From: a virus
Virus record (IMG/VR): IMGVR_UViG_3300042484_000833
Span: 17,896-81,895 of that record
DNA: 64,000 bases
Direction: 5' to 3' (one strand)
Below, piece after piece: positions 19,796 to 28,255 of the stretch. Positions within the stretch are counted from its first letter, which is position 1; each line of letters opens with the position of its first letter. The position numbers and the translations under genes are program-made. The notes under the pieces were generated by a model. That model saw only the letters and a program-made list of their open reading frames with translations. It did no database searches and was not told the DNA's origin.

Positions 19796-20890
19796 TTAAA
19801 TTTTTAATCCAGCGAGTCGACGAATATCAACAATATTGTTGTCATTCTCGCTGCTACTTGCGCTGTTAGGAATTTTATTTCCTGTTACTTCCTTTGCCTC
19901 TACTAGTGCCTTACGTTTTTGTGGAGCTTCTCCAGCGATTACAGCCGGAAGGTACTTGTCAAAACTATTTTGTAATTTTGATGTCTGTACACTTTCAAGA
20001 AGCTCTGTCATAATAGCTTTTTGTCCGTTGGACAAAGGTGCTACTAATTCCGTCATAACTTCTTGACGTTCTTTGCTCTCCACTAGAGCCTTAATTTTGT
20101 GTTCTTTGCTTTCTGCGAGTTGTCTAGCTTGTGCTGCATCATTTTTAGCTGTTGCAACTTCCAACTCTTTTTGGTTTATAACCTTGAGCAATTTTGCTGT
20201 TTCAGATTTCTCTGAAAGGTAGCTTGTTTGATATTCATTACTAAATGCTTCAAACAATTTGCGACCGAAGTCGTTTCTACGTGCTGTTTCAATATCTTCT
20301 TTTAGTTGACCAATCTCTTGGGTAAGAGTTTTTTCAACTGCAGATTCTACCAAACTAGCTGCACGCTTAACAAATTGTTCTTTGACCTTAGTGAATGCCT
20401 CTCGGCCGTCACGGATCAATCGCACTTTTGTTTCTGCAAGATCTTGTTTGTCTGTATGGAATTCTGCGATTTCCTGTGCTAGAGCTTCTACAACGAACTG
20501 TTCAAGTTTAATAAACTTGTCAGCCATTTGTTTTTGATCTTCATGTAAATCTTTAACTTCCGTAGCTAGCTGACGCACAACAAATTCTTTAATTTTTTCT
20601 GCGTCTTTCTTGGCTTTCACCACTACTTTTGCTTTTGCTTCGGCTAATTGATTACGATCTTCAACAAATTGAGCGATTTCTTCGCGTAGTTGGTCACCCA
20701 ACATGCGATCAACAGCTTCTACCATGACAGACTTGTCATGCTCGTAGCGTTGTGCGAATTCTTCTCTTAGTTGTTGAGTAACTTGTGTACGATTTTCGTT
20801 GATACGAGAATCCCAAGCTTTCTCAATTTCTGCTCTTACATCTTCAGAAACCACATTGTTTTCGAATAGACTTTTTAGTGCTTCCAACAT
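19796..20890 (-). CDS. 22: Prohead core scaffold protein gp22-like
   Basis: The protein is almost entirely Glu/Lys/Gln/Ala-rich alpha-helix with long coiled-coil heptads (residues about 20-290), as expected for the inner scaffold on which the gp23 shell assembles. It lies exactly between gp21 and gp23, as T4 gene 22 does. T4 gp22 is 269 aa; this one is 364 aa. Several sites fit the gp21 consensus (I/L)xE/(A/G), for example LAEA near residue 82 and LVEA near residue 330, consistent with digestion to peptides during maturation. The identity rests on position and composition more than on direct sequence recall. A strong AGAGGAG ribosome site precedes the ATG. Confidence 0.88.
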   Translation of the reverse strand: MLEALKSLFENNVVSEDVRAEIEKAWDSRINENRTQVTQQLREEFAQRYEHDKSVMVEAVDRMLGDQLREEIAQFVEDRNQLAEAKAKVVVKAKKDAEKIKEFVVRQLATEVKDLHEDQKQMADKFIKLEQFVVEALAQEIAEFHTDKQDLAETKVRLIRDGREAFTKVKEQFVKRAASLVESAVEKTLTQEIGQLKEDIETARRNDFGRKLFEAFSNEYQTSYLSEKSETAKLLKVINQKELEVATAKNDAAQARQLAESKEHKIKALVESKERQEVMTELVAPLSNGQKAIMTELLESVQTSKLQNSFDKYLPAVIAGEAPQKRKALVEAKEVTGNKIPNSASSSENDNNIVDIRRLAGLKI

Positions 20891-20903
20891 GTGTTTCTCC
20901 TCT

Positions 20904-21530
20904 TTATTGGAGTCCGCTTATTAATCTTAATAAGCTCTCTTTGAGATATTTCTGCGCCTTAGGGTCGCCCTGCACTTCCTTCGCTATACGAAGGCTACTA
21001 TAACCTCCCTTATTATTCATAAGGTGTTCATAGATTGGTGTTGGGTACGCTCCCGGAGCACTTGGTTGAGCTACCACATCTACTGTGATAATCTCAAAAT
21101 CTGACACTTCACCGGATCCGTCTTCTTTGACGTTACCGGATCCGCGACTGCTTACTCCTAACTTAACTCCGCTTTCCAACATAGTTTTCACTAAGTTGCC
21201 CATTGGAGTCGGTAGGATTTTTAATTTTCCATAACCGTTTGGGCCATCCATCCACATATTTGTAATCATGTGGCTCACACGGTCAAGGTTAATTTTTAGG
21301 TCATCTGGATGATCCACTTCGCCGAGTACTGAGTATCCACCTTCAAGTTGATCGTTCAGGGTCTTGACAGCCCTGTCGATTTCATTAACAGGATAAACAC
21401 GCTGATTTTGATTCCTAACGCCGCCTTGGATACAAATACCTTTCATATAAAGGTTCTTGCCTCCTTCGCCGTCGGATTCAACGACCATTTTTGCTTGGTC
21501 GAAACTCAGGTTTTCACGAAGATAATTCAT
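20904..21530 (-). CDS. 21: Prohead maturation protease gp21
   Basis: This is the T4-type prohead serine protease that degrades the scaffold and trims gp23 before DNA packaging. The family motifs are clear: NQRVYPVNEIDRAV near residue 42, LGEVDHPDDLKINLDRVSH with the probable catalytic His74, and KLGVSSRGSG with the nucleophilic Ser at 127 or 128. DFEIITVDVVAQPSAPGAY follows. Its length, 208 aa, is close to T4 gp21 (212 aa). It lies between the acidic core gene and the scaffold gene and is co-directional with both. The ribosome site is weak. The C-terminal 40 residues are likely the autocleaved tail. Confidence 0.96.
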   Translation of the reverse strand: MNYLRENLSFDQAKMVVESDGEGGKNLYMKGICIQGGVRNQNQRVYPVNEIDRAVKTLNDQLEGGYSVLGEVDHPDDLKINLDRVSHMITNMWMDGPNGYGKLKILPTPMGNLVKTMLESGVKLGVSSRGSGNVKEDGSGEVSDFEIITVDVVAQPSAPGAYPTPIYEHLMNNKGGYSSLRIAKEVQGDPKAQKYLKESLLRLISGLQ

Positions 21531-21540
21531 CTACTTAACC

Positions 21541-22437
21541 TTATTTGGCTCTGGTTTTGACGCCGTTGATTGGAGAGCCTGCGCCCTTGTCACCGTTGTC
21601 GCCGTTGCCTTTCTTTTCAGCGCCGTGGCCTGAACCGTTCTTTTTATAGAACTGTTTAGCATTAGTGCCGCCTGGTACATTTACATTACCAAAGTTTTCT
21701 TCTTTAGTGTTTGGCTTTAGTAAACCGCTTTGTACGCCTTTGCCGCCTTCAGTACCGCCTTTTGTCATATTAGCAGTTGTACCGCCCATATCGTTCTTAC
21801 CTGCTACGATTGACTTGTTGTTAACACCGTCATCACCGTGCTTTGGGTTTGCTACTTTTTCGATGTACTCGCGCATGAAGTTGTCGCCTATGCTGAAGCT
21901 ATCTTTAACTTCTTCTTCGTCGCCCATGTCGCCCATGTCATCGCCGCCCATGTCGCCCATGTCATCGCCGCCCATGTCGCCCATGTCATCGCCTTCACCG
22001 CCCATCATCTTTTCGAATTCCATTTTTAGGTCATCTAAAGCATCTTCTAGGTCAACTACACGATCTTCAATGTCGCCATCGCCGCCCATGTCATCGCCTT
22101 CTTCGTCATCACCTGCTTCGATGTCGCCCATGAAGTCATCAGTAGCATCGCCACCAATTTCGTCACCGTTCATTTCATCGTCGCCCATGTCGTCAGCTTC
22201 AAAGCCGAAACCCTCTTCAACATCATCTTCGTCTGCACGATTTTCGTCTGTACGATCTTCGTCGTCTTCGTCGTCTTTACCTTCTTCAACATCTTCTTCG
22301 AAGTCTTCAGAAAGAATTTCTTCGTAGATTTGTCTAGATTTTTCAACTACCAGTTGATGGAAAAGCTCTTTGGCTTTGTCTTGTTCTTCAGAAATTAGAT
22401 ACTCGAGCATCTGCTCGAACTTTGATCGATCAGTCAT
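21541..22437 (-). CDS. Acidic prohead-core-like protein (gp68 position)
   Basis: Residues 1-45 form a helix (MTDRSKFEQMLEYLISEEQD). A long Asp/Glu tract follows (about 48-150), then GDDMGDMG repeats encoded by a 24-bp tandem repeat. The C-terminal third is Gly/Lys/Asn-rich and probably disordered. The position between gp21 and the portal/79-aa pair corresponds to T4 gp68, an internal core protein, but the sequence is twice as long and I see no direct homology. An acidic, repetitive protein would suit the prohead core, where it would be digested by gp21. A good AGGAGAC ribosome site precedes the ATG. The Ser/Pro-rich plus-strand ORF opposite is a shadow of the acidic codons. Confidence 0.75.
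   Translation of the reverse strand: MTDRSKFEQMLEYLISEEQDKAKELFHQLVVEKSRQIYEEILSEDFEEDVEEGKDDEDDEDRTDENRADEDDVEEGFGFEADDMGDDEMNGDEIGGDATDDFMGDIEAGDDEEGDDMGGDGDIEDRVVDLEDALDDLKMEFEKMMGGEGDDMGDMGGDDMGDMGGDDMGDMGDEEEVKDSFSIGDNFMREYIEKVANPKHGDDGVNNKSIVAGKNDMGGTTANMTKGGTEGGKGVQSGLLKPNTKEENFGNVNVPGGTNAKQFYKKNGSGHGAEKKGNGDNGDKGAGSPINGVKTRAK
21923..21993 (-). repeat. 24-bp tandem repeat encoding GDDMGDMG
   Basis: Nearly three perfect copies of a 24-bp unit encode the acidic octapeptide GDDMGDMG in the core-like protein. Copy number is likely to vary by slippage or recombination without frameshift. Confidence 0.9.
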
Positions 22438-22474
22438 GTTTGTCTCCTATGTGTTTATTGCAAGGCTGTCGATA

Positions 22475-22482
22475 TATTTACA
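22475..22482 (-). promoter_or_regulatory. Weak late-promoter-like box (TGTAAATA)
   Basis: The minus strand reads TGTAAATA, one mismatch from TATAAATA, 37 nt before the ATG of the acidic core gene, within the 93-bp gap between genes. The spacing suits transcription of the 21-22-23 block, but the match is weak. Confidence 0.3.
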
Positions 22483-22530
22483 TATAACTGTAAAATATAC
22501 GCTTAAATGGTAAGTTTTCGGGGATTTTTG

Positions 22531-22770
22531 TTAAGCAACAGGCTGTGCTGGTGCTTTATACATCTGTTCAACAAATTCTAGTTCTTTTTCTTGTTCTAAA
22601 ATATGCTGTTCACTGGCTTTACGCAGTTCGTTTATCTGCTTTAAAGTCAATCTAGTTTTACGTGTGTCACCTTTTCGCACAGAGGTGTCGTCACGGCCAG
22701 CATCATAACGACTGTCAGATGTCACGGCCCTAATATCTTTATCAACGTAAAACAATTCTCGTAGTATCAT
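22531..22770 (-). CDS. Small conserved protein in the gp67 position (79 aa)
   Basis: The basic/acidic helical protein contains DDTSVRKGDTRKTRLTLKQI followed by NELRKASEQHILEQEKELEF. I have the impression of similar small proteins next to portal genes of aquatic T4-like phages, with no known function. T4 gene 67 encodes an 80-aa prohead core protein at exactly this place (after gene 20), so a core role is the best guess; the sequence does not prove it. There is no Shine-Dalgarno sequence. A late box (CATAAATA) lies only 6 nt upstream of the ATG, so a leaderless late mRNA is possible. Confidence 0.8.
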   Translation of the reverse strand: MILRELFYVDKDIRAVTSDSRYDAGRDDTSVRKGDTRKTRLTLKQINELRKASEQHILEQEKELEFVEQMYKAPAQPVA

Positions 22771-22776
22771 ATACGT

Positions 22777-22784
22777 TATTTATG
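22777..22784 (-). promoter_or_regulatory. Late box 6 nt upstream of the 79-aa gene ATG
   Basis: The minus strand reads CATAAATA, overlapping the portal stop codon, then ACGTAT and the ATG at 22770. With T4 late spacing, transcription would start within a base or two of the ATG. Chance occurrence is possible because the stop codon supplies part of the box. Confidence 0.4.
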
Positions 22785-24510
22785 CTGCCGGTGCTGTAGG
22801 AACCGGCCCAGGTGCTGCTGGTGCTGTTCCCGGTGGTGCGCCAGGCATTTCCATTCCTGGTGGCGCTTCGGTGTCGGCGGCAGCGCCAGCATCAGATTCT
22901 ATACCTGCTTGACTAACTCCAACGCCGCGTAATTCTCCACTACTGTCAGTGGGTGTTGGCTTGCCTTTGCCGTTTTCTTCAGCCCACAAGCGTTCGTTTT
23001 CTGCAACTTCTTCTTCGCTTAGTCCTAGATAACGTTTCAAAGCAAAACGTTTTGAGATATAAGTCTGTTGACTAATAGTACCGTATGTGTTGATACGCTG
23101 ATTATCTAACTCTGCTTGACGATAAGTGGCAAAGTTTTGCGGCGGTTGGAACTTTAATTCAAACAGAGCACTGTCAATATTGATGCCTCTTTCATACAAA
23201 TACAGTTTAAATTCTTGATCAAATACATCTTGCATCAAGCTCTGTAGTCGCATACAGTAGTTGTTAAATCGCAATTCTTGAATATATGCTGTGCCAACTC
23301 TTCCGTCGTTATACTGTGATTGGCTGTCTTCTGCACCAGTTGGCAGATAGCTACTTGGGATTCTTAAACCGCGAAATAATTTGTTTGTAAAGTATCTTAA
23401 GTCGTCAATTTCACCTAGGTTTGTACCGCCTGGCAGTGTTTCAACTTTACTTCCGCGACCTTCTGCTGTGGTTGGAAAGAAGTAATCTTCGTTAATGCTT
23501 AATGGATTGTAAGCACTATCGATAACGTTGGTACCACCGCCAGTTGCGCTGGGGATACGTCTTTGATGAATTTCATTTTTAACACGTTCCACAAAGCCCA
23601 TGGCCAAGTGGCTGGGCATGTTACCCACATCAATGTAAAAAATACGTCTTTCAGGAGCACGTTGTATGCGATAGATTAAAATAGCATCTTCTAGTAATTC
23701 TTTTTGTTTGAATACTTTAAAAACATTTTCTAATAAACTGTTTCCAAACGGAAAGTTATTGTCTAGACCTTCGCTTAAACTTAAATGTATCACATGCTTG
23801 GCATCTACTGCTAGTTCGTTTTGTTGTGTATCAAAGCGTGTGCCCACAGTGCCACCTTGCGGATATGAACCAGTCATGCCTCTTGCGGGGCCGCTGCCGT
23901 TGGGCCCAGCGTAATTAGTTCCGCGATTGTTGGTGTTAAGATTGTTGGGCTGAATAGTGGTTGTGACCAAGTCCATAAAATTAGGATTTAAATCACGAAT
24001 AATGTATTGTTCAGGTTCTTTGCCTTCACTTTCGTTCACAATAATTTTAACTATTTTACTAGAATCTATGTAAACCCATTTTTTATTTTCAGGATCTCTT
24101 ACAAAGAATGCATCGCCGTATTTGAATACGTTGCGTACAATTCTAAAAATTCTAGTTTCGAACTTTTGTAATTTTGTCCATTGCTGTAGATATTCTCTCA
24201 AGATGGCAATTTCACTATTAGTAGCTTTGCTCTTGAAAAATAAATGGAATGGTGTTTGATTTTCTCTATTCTTTTGACTACAAAATTCAGCAATGATGTC
24301 CAAGGCCGCATTGACTTCACTGTCCATGTCCATGGTATCATATTGCAAATAGCGTTCAATACGATTAGGGGCGCCGGAATAAACATCCGGTAAAAAGCTA
24401 GAATAGTTTTTTCTAGCTGGGCCTACACCGTTGCCGCTATTAGTTAACGGACTGCTGTTTGAGCCCGATGATCTTACATTAACAGGGGTGAAATATTTTT
24501 TCCAGCTCAT
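22780..24510 (-). CDS. 20: Portal vertex protein gp20
   Basis: This is the dodecameric portal through which DNA is packaged and to which the neck binds. Family motifs are clear: RIERYLQYDTMDMDSEVNAA and LDIIAEFCSQ near the N-terminus, YRIQRAPERRIFYIDVGNMP in the clip/stem region, VERVKNEIHQRR, DYFFPTTAEGRGSKVETLPG, and YFTNKLFRGLRIPSSYL. Its length of 576 aa is slightly above T4 gp20 (524 aa). The extra C-terminus, after about residue 520, is Pro/Ala/Gly-rich and likely disordered. The gene follows the tape-measure-like gene by 2 bp and heads the head-assembly run 20-67-68-21-22-23. Confidence 0.97.
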   Translation of the reverse strand: MSWKKYFTPVNVRSSGSNSSPLTNSGNGVGPARKNYSSFLPDVYSGAPNRIERYLQYDTMDMDSEVNAALDIIAEFCSQKNRENQTPFHLFFKSKATNSEIAILREYLQQWTKLQKFETRIFRIVRNVFKYGDAFFVRDPENKKWVYIDSSKIVKIIVNESEGKEPEQYIIRDLNPNFMDLVTTTIQPNNLNTNNRGTNYAGPNGSGPARGMTGSYPQGGTVGTRFDTQQNELAVDAKHVIHLSLSEGLDNNFPFGNSLLENVFKVFKQKELLEDAILIYRIQRAPERRIFYIDVGNMPSHLAMGFVERVKNEIHQRRIPSATGGGTNVIDSAYNPLSINEDYFFPTTAEGRGSKVETLPGGTNLGEIDDLRYFTNKLFRGLRIPSSYLPTGAEDSQSQYNDGRVGTAYIQELRFNNYCMRLQSLMQDVFDQEFKLYLYERGINIDSALFELKFQPPQNFATYRQAELDNQRINTYGTISQQTYISKRFALKRYLGLSEEEVAENERLWAEENGKGKPTPTDSSGELRGVGVSQAGIESDAGAAADTEAPPGMEMPGAPPGTAPAAPGPVPTAPAA

Positions 24511-24512
24511 AA

Positions 24513-27362
24513 TTAACTATACATGTTCTTTGGATTTTTCTCGAGCGCCGTGATTTGTTTTCTTCCCAAATCATCGCTCTGTGAAAGTAGCTTGTTCATA
24601 GTTATATTTAACATATCTAAACCCTTTACTACGTCTTCTAGAGCAGCGGTCTTGCCGCCTCGCTGTGCTGGTTTATCGTCAGCTTGAGATTTGGCAGCTG
24701 GTGCCTTGGCAGCTTGTTCTTTCGCGTCTGCTTGGGCTTTGGCTTCTTCTGCAGGTTTATTTACTGCAGCAGGCACACTGGCAGCATTGGCTTTCATTTG
24801 GGCTCCAAAGCCGGGCAAATTAATGGCATTCAAATCTATAGCAGGAGTGGCTGCTATGGGTGCTGAGTACTTGCCGGCACCCATAGAGGCTTCTGGTTCT
24901 TCTGCGCCAATAGCAGCCATGTTTAATAATGAAGTATCTTTTTGATACTTTTCTCTAGCTGCTTTTTCTGCTTCGGCACCTTGTTCGATACCAATTAATT
25001 TTAACGCTTCTTCTTTTTCTATTTCAGATAATCTGGCTTCTTGTCCTTGTAAAGTTACTGCTAGTTGTTCTGTAACAAGTTTTTTAGTCTCTTCAACTGA
25101 TTCTTGTTTTTTACTGGTTTCCCATGTGATACCGTCAGCAATTTTCTTTTGTAGCTCTTCCTGTTTTTTTGAAAATTCTTCTTTTATCTTTATTGCTTCG
25201 TCGTCTGCCTTCATAACAGCTTGGACTTTGGAAAATTTTCTATCTTCAACAGCCATTCCTTCAATCAGAATGTTTTTTCTTGCGGCCATGTCTTCATTAA
25301 ACTTTGATTTTAATTCTGACATTTCTTTTTCAGCACTCTTACTGTCATCACTTTGAACACGTTTAGTAGTTGACTCGCCGCCAGTCATGGAACTGATTGA
25401 TGTGCTAATAGTCTTAGACATTTCTGTCATATTGATATTAGGTTCTGTCTTAGCAGGCATACTGATAGCTTTGGCAATGCCAGCCATATCAACGGCAGGT
25501 GCTTTGGCTGGCATACTAATAGCTTTGGATATACTGCTCAAGTCAAATCCGTCCATGCCACCTGTAGGATTTCCCCTTGGCGGAGCCATACCTTTCATTG
25601 ATTCGTATGCTGCTTTAAATTTGTCTTCTTTAGTGTCCAAGTCTGGAGGAGGAAGTTTTCCAAGTATATTCTTAACACCACTCATGCCAGCAGCAGCAAT
25701 AGTGTCCTTCATCTGTCCTTGGTTTAATACAAACTCAGGACCTTCTTCTGCTAAAGTTGACAGTGTTGGTTGGCTAACATATCCGCCATCTGCATGTCGT
25801 GTTAAACCTGTAACCTTACCAGTAATATTTAGAGTGTCGGCTCCAATGTTTGATAAATTACTCAGAGCTTTTGTAATTTCACCAACTACACCGCCACTTT
25901 CGTTTTCTTTTCTTGCTTCTGCTTCGTATTTGCCTTCGCCTGGCTTGGGCACAAACGGTTGTGGGTTTTGACCTTTCCTGGCGGCATCTTCCATATTGAC
26001 TGCGGCATTCTTACCCGGACCTGCTAGATTGTTAGCAGTTTGTTCTCCAATTTCACCTATACGACGGGCGCCACCGGCAATGCTTTCGCCGGTCGCTTTA
26101 TTCTTAACTTCCGATGCGGCAGCAACACCTGCTCCAAGATTTTGTCCAGCTATTTGTGTTGCTATAACTCCTTGAGTTGCTCCGCTAACACGTTCTCCGC
26201 CAGGTTTTAATCGACCTTCTTGACTTGCTATAATATCAGTTCTAATTTTGCTAAGGGCAGTAGCATAATCAGTTTGACTTTTTAATAAGTTTGTATTTCC
26301 TTTTACTACACTCATTACACTATCGTGTAATGCCATGTTGTCTTCTGTACTCTTCTTTAAAATTGTACCTACGCTGCCTGCAGCATCTCCCATGGCGGCC
26401 ATTCGTAAAAGTGTTGGATCTCTTTGATTACGAGCGTTGGCTGCTTCTGCTTCCTTGTTGGCTGCTTCTGCTGCAACAATGTTACCTTTGGCCAAGTGGC
26501 CCATTTGCTCGCCAGTTTTCTGTGCGGCCTCGCCTAGTAATGCGTATTGAGTGGCAGCTTCTTCGCTAGTAACTGTTCCAGTGGCAAACATTTCTTTTGC
26601 CATTTGTCCCATACCGCGAGCTTCTGCTTGAGCAAATTGTTTTTGGAATCCTTCTCTTGCTGCCGCTTCTGCGGCGGCACCTTGTTCAATTCCAATTAAT
26701 CTTAACTTTGCTTCAATTTGTCCGTCGGTGCTGCGTTTCTTAGCAGCTTCCATTTGTTCTTCTTTACTTTTGCCTGTGAGTTTGGCAATGGCATCCATCT
26801 CTTTAGCTAATGAAGCTGCAGCTTCTCTTGATTTTACACCTGCGGCACCTTCAATACCCATAGTGTAACGTTGTGTACTGGCTTGTAACGCAAGAACTTC
26901 GTTAAGTTCTTTAGCATTGTATCCCATCTGCTGTAGTTCGTCGCCAGCGTTACTATCAAAGAAACTCTTGCTTAATTTGCCAAATGCTTCAGCACCGCGA
27001 GTGACACTGCCACCAAGGCCGGCCATTTGTTTTCCGTTATTAGCAATAACGTTAGCGAAATCATTTAGGCTCAATCTACTGCCAGCGGCAGCAACATTCA
27101 TGCCAATTAGGTCATTGCTAAAATTAGCGCCATGTTTGCTAAGTCCTTGGAACGTATCAGCACTTGACTTAGCAGCATGTAGGAAAGACTCTGCGCCATC
27201 TTTCAAGCCTTCTTTAACTTTACTTGTGTCAAACCCTTGATTGCCACCACCGCTTGGTGGCGCACCTCCGCCACCTACAGTTACAGGGCCGCGGCCACTA
27301 GATTTCAAAGCGTTTTCAAACGCTTGTTGCATCATTAACTGATCATTTCTATCTAAAGCCAT
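24513..27362 (-). CDS. Tail tape-measure-like protein (949 aa)
   Basis: The protein is long, largely alpha-helical and Ala/Lys/Glu-rich. Near residue 535 is HADGGYVSQPTLSTLAEEGP then EFVLNQGQMKD, a segment typical of tape-measure C-terminal regions (GGxVxxPTLxxxGExGPExV). Internal repeats include LIGIEQGAxAExAARE (twice) and a triplicated ISKAISMPAK segment. The C-terminus (LEDVVKGLDMLNITMNKLLS) is a helical end. Alternatives are a neck or head-internal coiled-coil protein, but the GGYVSQPTL signature argues for tape measure. If it measures the tail at about 1.5 angstrom per residue, the tail would be roughly 140 nm. It is first in the leftward structural operon, with a late box 44 nt upstream. 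Confidence 0.75.
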   Translation of the reverse strand: MALDRNDQLMMQQAFENALKSSGRGPVTVGGGGAPPSGGGNQGFDTSKVKEGLKDGAESFLHAAKSSADTFQGLSKHGANFSNDLIGMNVAAAGSRLSLNDFANVIANNGKQMAGLGGSVTRGAEAFGKLSKSFFDSNAGDELQQMGYNAKELNEVLALQASTQRYTMGIEGAAGVKSREAAASLAKEMDAIAKLTGKSKEEQMEAAKKRSTDGQIEAKLRLIGIEQGAAAEAAAREGFQKQFAQAEARGMGQMAKEMFATGTVTSEEAATQYALLGEAAQKTGEQMGHLAKGNIVAAEAANKEAEAANARNQRDPTLLRMAAMGDAAGSVGTILKKSTEDNMALHDSVMSVVKGNTNLLKSQTDYATALSKIRTDIIASQEGRLKPGGERVSGATQGVIATQIAGQNLGAGVAAASEVKNKATGESIAGGARRIGEIGEQTANNLAGPGKNAAVNMEDAARKGQNPQPFVPKPGEGKYEAEARKENESGGVVGEITKALSNLSNIGADTLNITGKVTGLTRHADGGYVSQPTLSTLAEEGPEFVLNQGQMKDTIAAAGMSGVKNILGKLPPPDLDTKEDKFKAAYESMKGMAPPRGNPTGGMDGFDLSSISKAISMPAKAPAVDMAGIAKAISMPAKTEPNINMTEMSKTISTSISSMTGGESTTKRVQSDDSKSAEKEMSELKSKFNEDMAARKNILIEGMAVEDRKFSKVQAVMKADDEAIKIKEEFSKKQEELQKKIADGITWETSKKQESVEETKKLVTEQLAVTLQGQEARLSEIEKEEALKLIGIEQGAEAEKAAREKYQKDTSLLNMAAIGAEEPEASMGAGKYSAPIAATPAIDLNAINLPGFGAQMKANAASVPAAVNKPAEEAKAQADAKEQAAKAPAAKSQADDKPAQRGGKTAALEDVVKGLDMLNITMNKLLSQSDDLGRKQITALEKNPKNMYS

Positions 27363-27387
27363 ATTAAAATTTCCAAAAAACTACGCA

Positions 27388-27395
27388 CATAAATA
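27388..27395 (+). promoter_or_regulatory. Putative late promoter (CATAAATA) for the gp26-like gene
   Basis: The plus strand reads CATAAATA 33 nt before the ATG at 27429, with predicted transcription start near 27401. It is paired back to back with the leftward box at 27407-27414. Confidence 0.55.
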
Positions 27396-27406
27396 ATCGT
27401 ATAATA

Positions 27407-27414
27407 TATTTATC
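27407..27414 (-). promoter_or_regulatory. Putative late promoter (GATAAATA) for the tape-measure operon
   Basis: The minus strand reads GATAAATA 44 nt before the ATG at 27362. With the rightward box at 27388 it forms a compact divergent late-promoter pair whose predicted transcripts overlap at their 5' ends. Confidence 0.55.
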
Positions 27415-27428
27415 GGGATAAAAAAGCT

Positions 27429-28244
27429 ATGAATCCATTACAAAAATACTTTAGACAACCCAAGTTGTTTATCAGTTTGCCCAGCAAAGGGCTGTACTAC
27501 GAGGAAGGTACTCTACAAGGAGATGTTAGTAAAGTGCCAATTTTTGCCATGACTGGCATGGATGAACTCATAATGAAAACACCTGACAGCTTGTTTAACG
27601 GTGAAGCCACAGTAAAATTAATAGAAAGTTGTTGTCCATATATTACAGACGCACATAAAGTGCCCAGTATTGATCTAGATGTATTATTAGTTTCCATTAG
27701 AATGGCAACATACGGTAAAGAAATGAGTATTGGACATACCTGTACTAACTGTGGTACTGAAAACGACTTTGCCATTGATTTAACTAGTGTCATGGATCAC
27801 TATGCTGATAAGAATTTTGACAATAGACTAGTAGTTGACGAAGAAATTACCATTAACTTTAAGCCGTTAAGCTACGAAGAAATGACAATAGTAAACTTGG
27901 AAAATTTTAAATTACAAAAAATGCTTGGTCAGATTGCTGATATAGATATCGACCGTAGGCAACAAGTCATGGATGATATCTATGCTAAACTAGCTGAAAT
28001 ACAAGTACATGTATTTTTAACTGCCATTGAGTCAGTTCAAATTCCCAATGTATTAGTAACTGAGAAAGATCATATTCGAGAGTGGTTGTCTAACACTAAC
28101 CGAGAACATTATACTCTTATCAAGAGTAAACTTGAAAAGAATAAAGAACTTTGGGAGATGCCAAAACAAAAAGTCATTTGCGGCAATTGTGGCACTGAAA
28201 ACGCTATTGAAGTTGTAATGGACCAATCAAGTTTTTTCGTATAA
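27429..28244 (+). CDS. 26: Baseplate hub / tail assembly protein gp26-like
   Basis: The sequence fits the T4 baseplate gp26 family (Pfam T4_baseplate): N-terminal LFISLPSKGLYYEEGTL and VPIFAMTGMDELIMKTPDSL, then NGEATVKLIESCCPYI. Two CxxC pairs, HTCTNCGTEN near residue 104 and VICGNCGTEN near residue 254, could bind zinc together. Its length of 271 aa exceeds T4 gp26 (208 aa). It is followed after 11 nt by a 71-aa gene and lies divergently opposite the tape-measure-like gene. That pairing resembles the position of tail assembly chaperones next to tape measures in other tailed phages, so a chaperone-like role is possible. Confidence 0.85.
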   Translation: MNPLQKYFRQPKLFISLPSKGLYYEEGTLQGDVSKVPIFAMTGMDELIMKTPDSLFNGEATVKLIESCCPYITDAHKVPSIDLDVLLVSIRMATYGKEMSIGHTCTNCGTENDFAIDLTSVMDHYADKNFDNRLVVDEEITINFKPLSYEEMTIVNLENFKLQKMLGQIADIDIDRRQQVMDDIYAKLAEIQVHVFLTAIESVQIPNVLVTEKDHIREWLSNTNREHYTLIKSKLEKNKELWEMPKQKVICGNCGTENAIEVVMDQSSFFV

Positions 28245-28255
28245 AACTGTTACCC

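Noticed and set aside
21665-22327. 220-codon Ser/Pro-rich plus-strand ORF
   Set aside because: It is the antisense of the Asp/Glu/Met/Gly repeats in the acidic core gene; no independent evidence.
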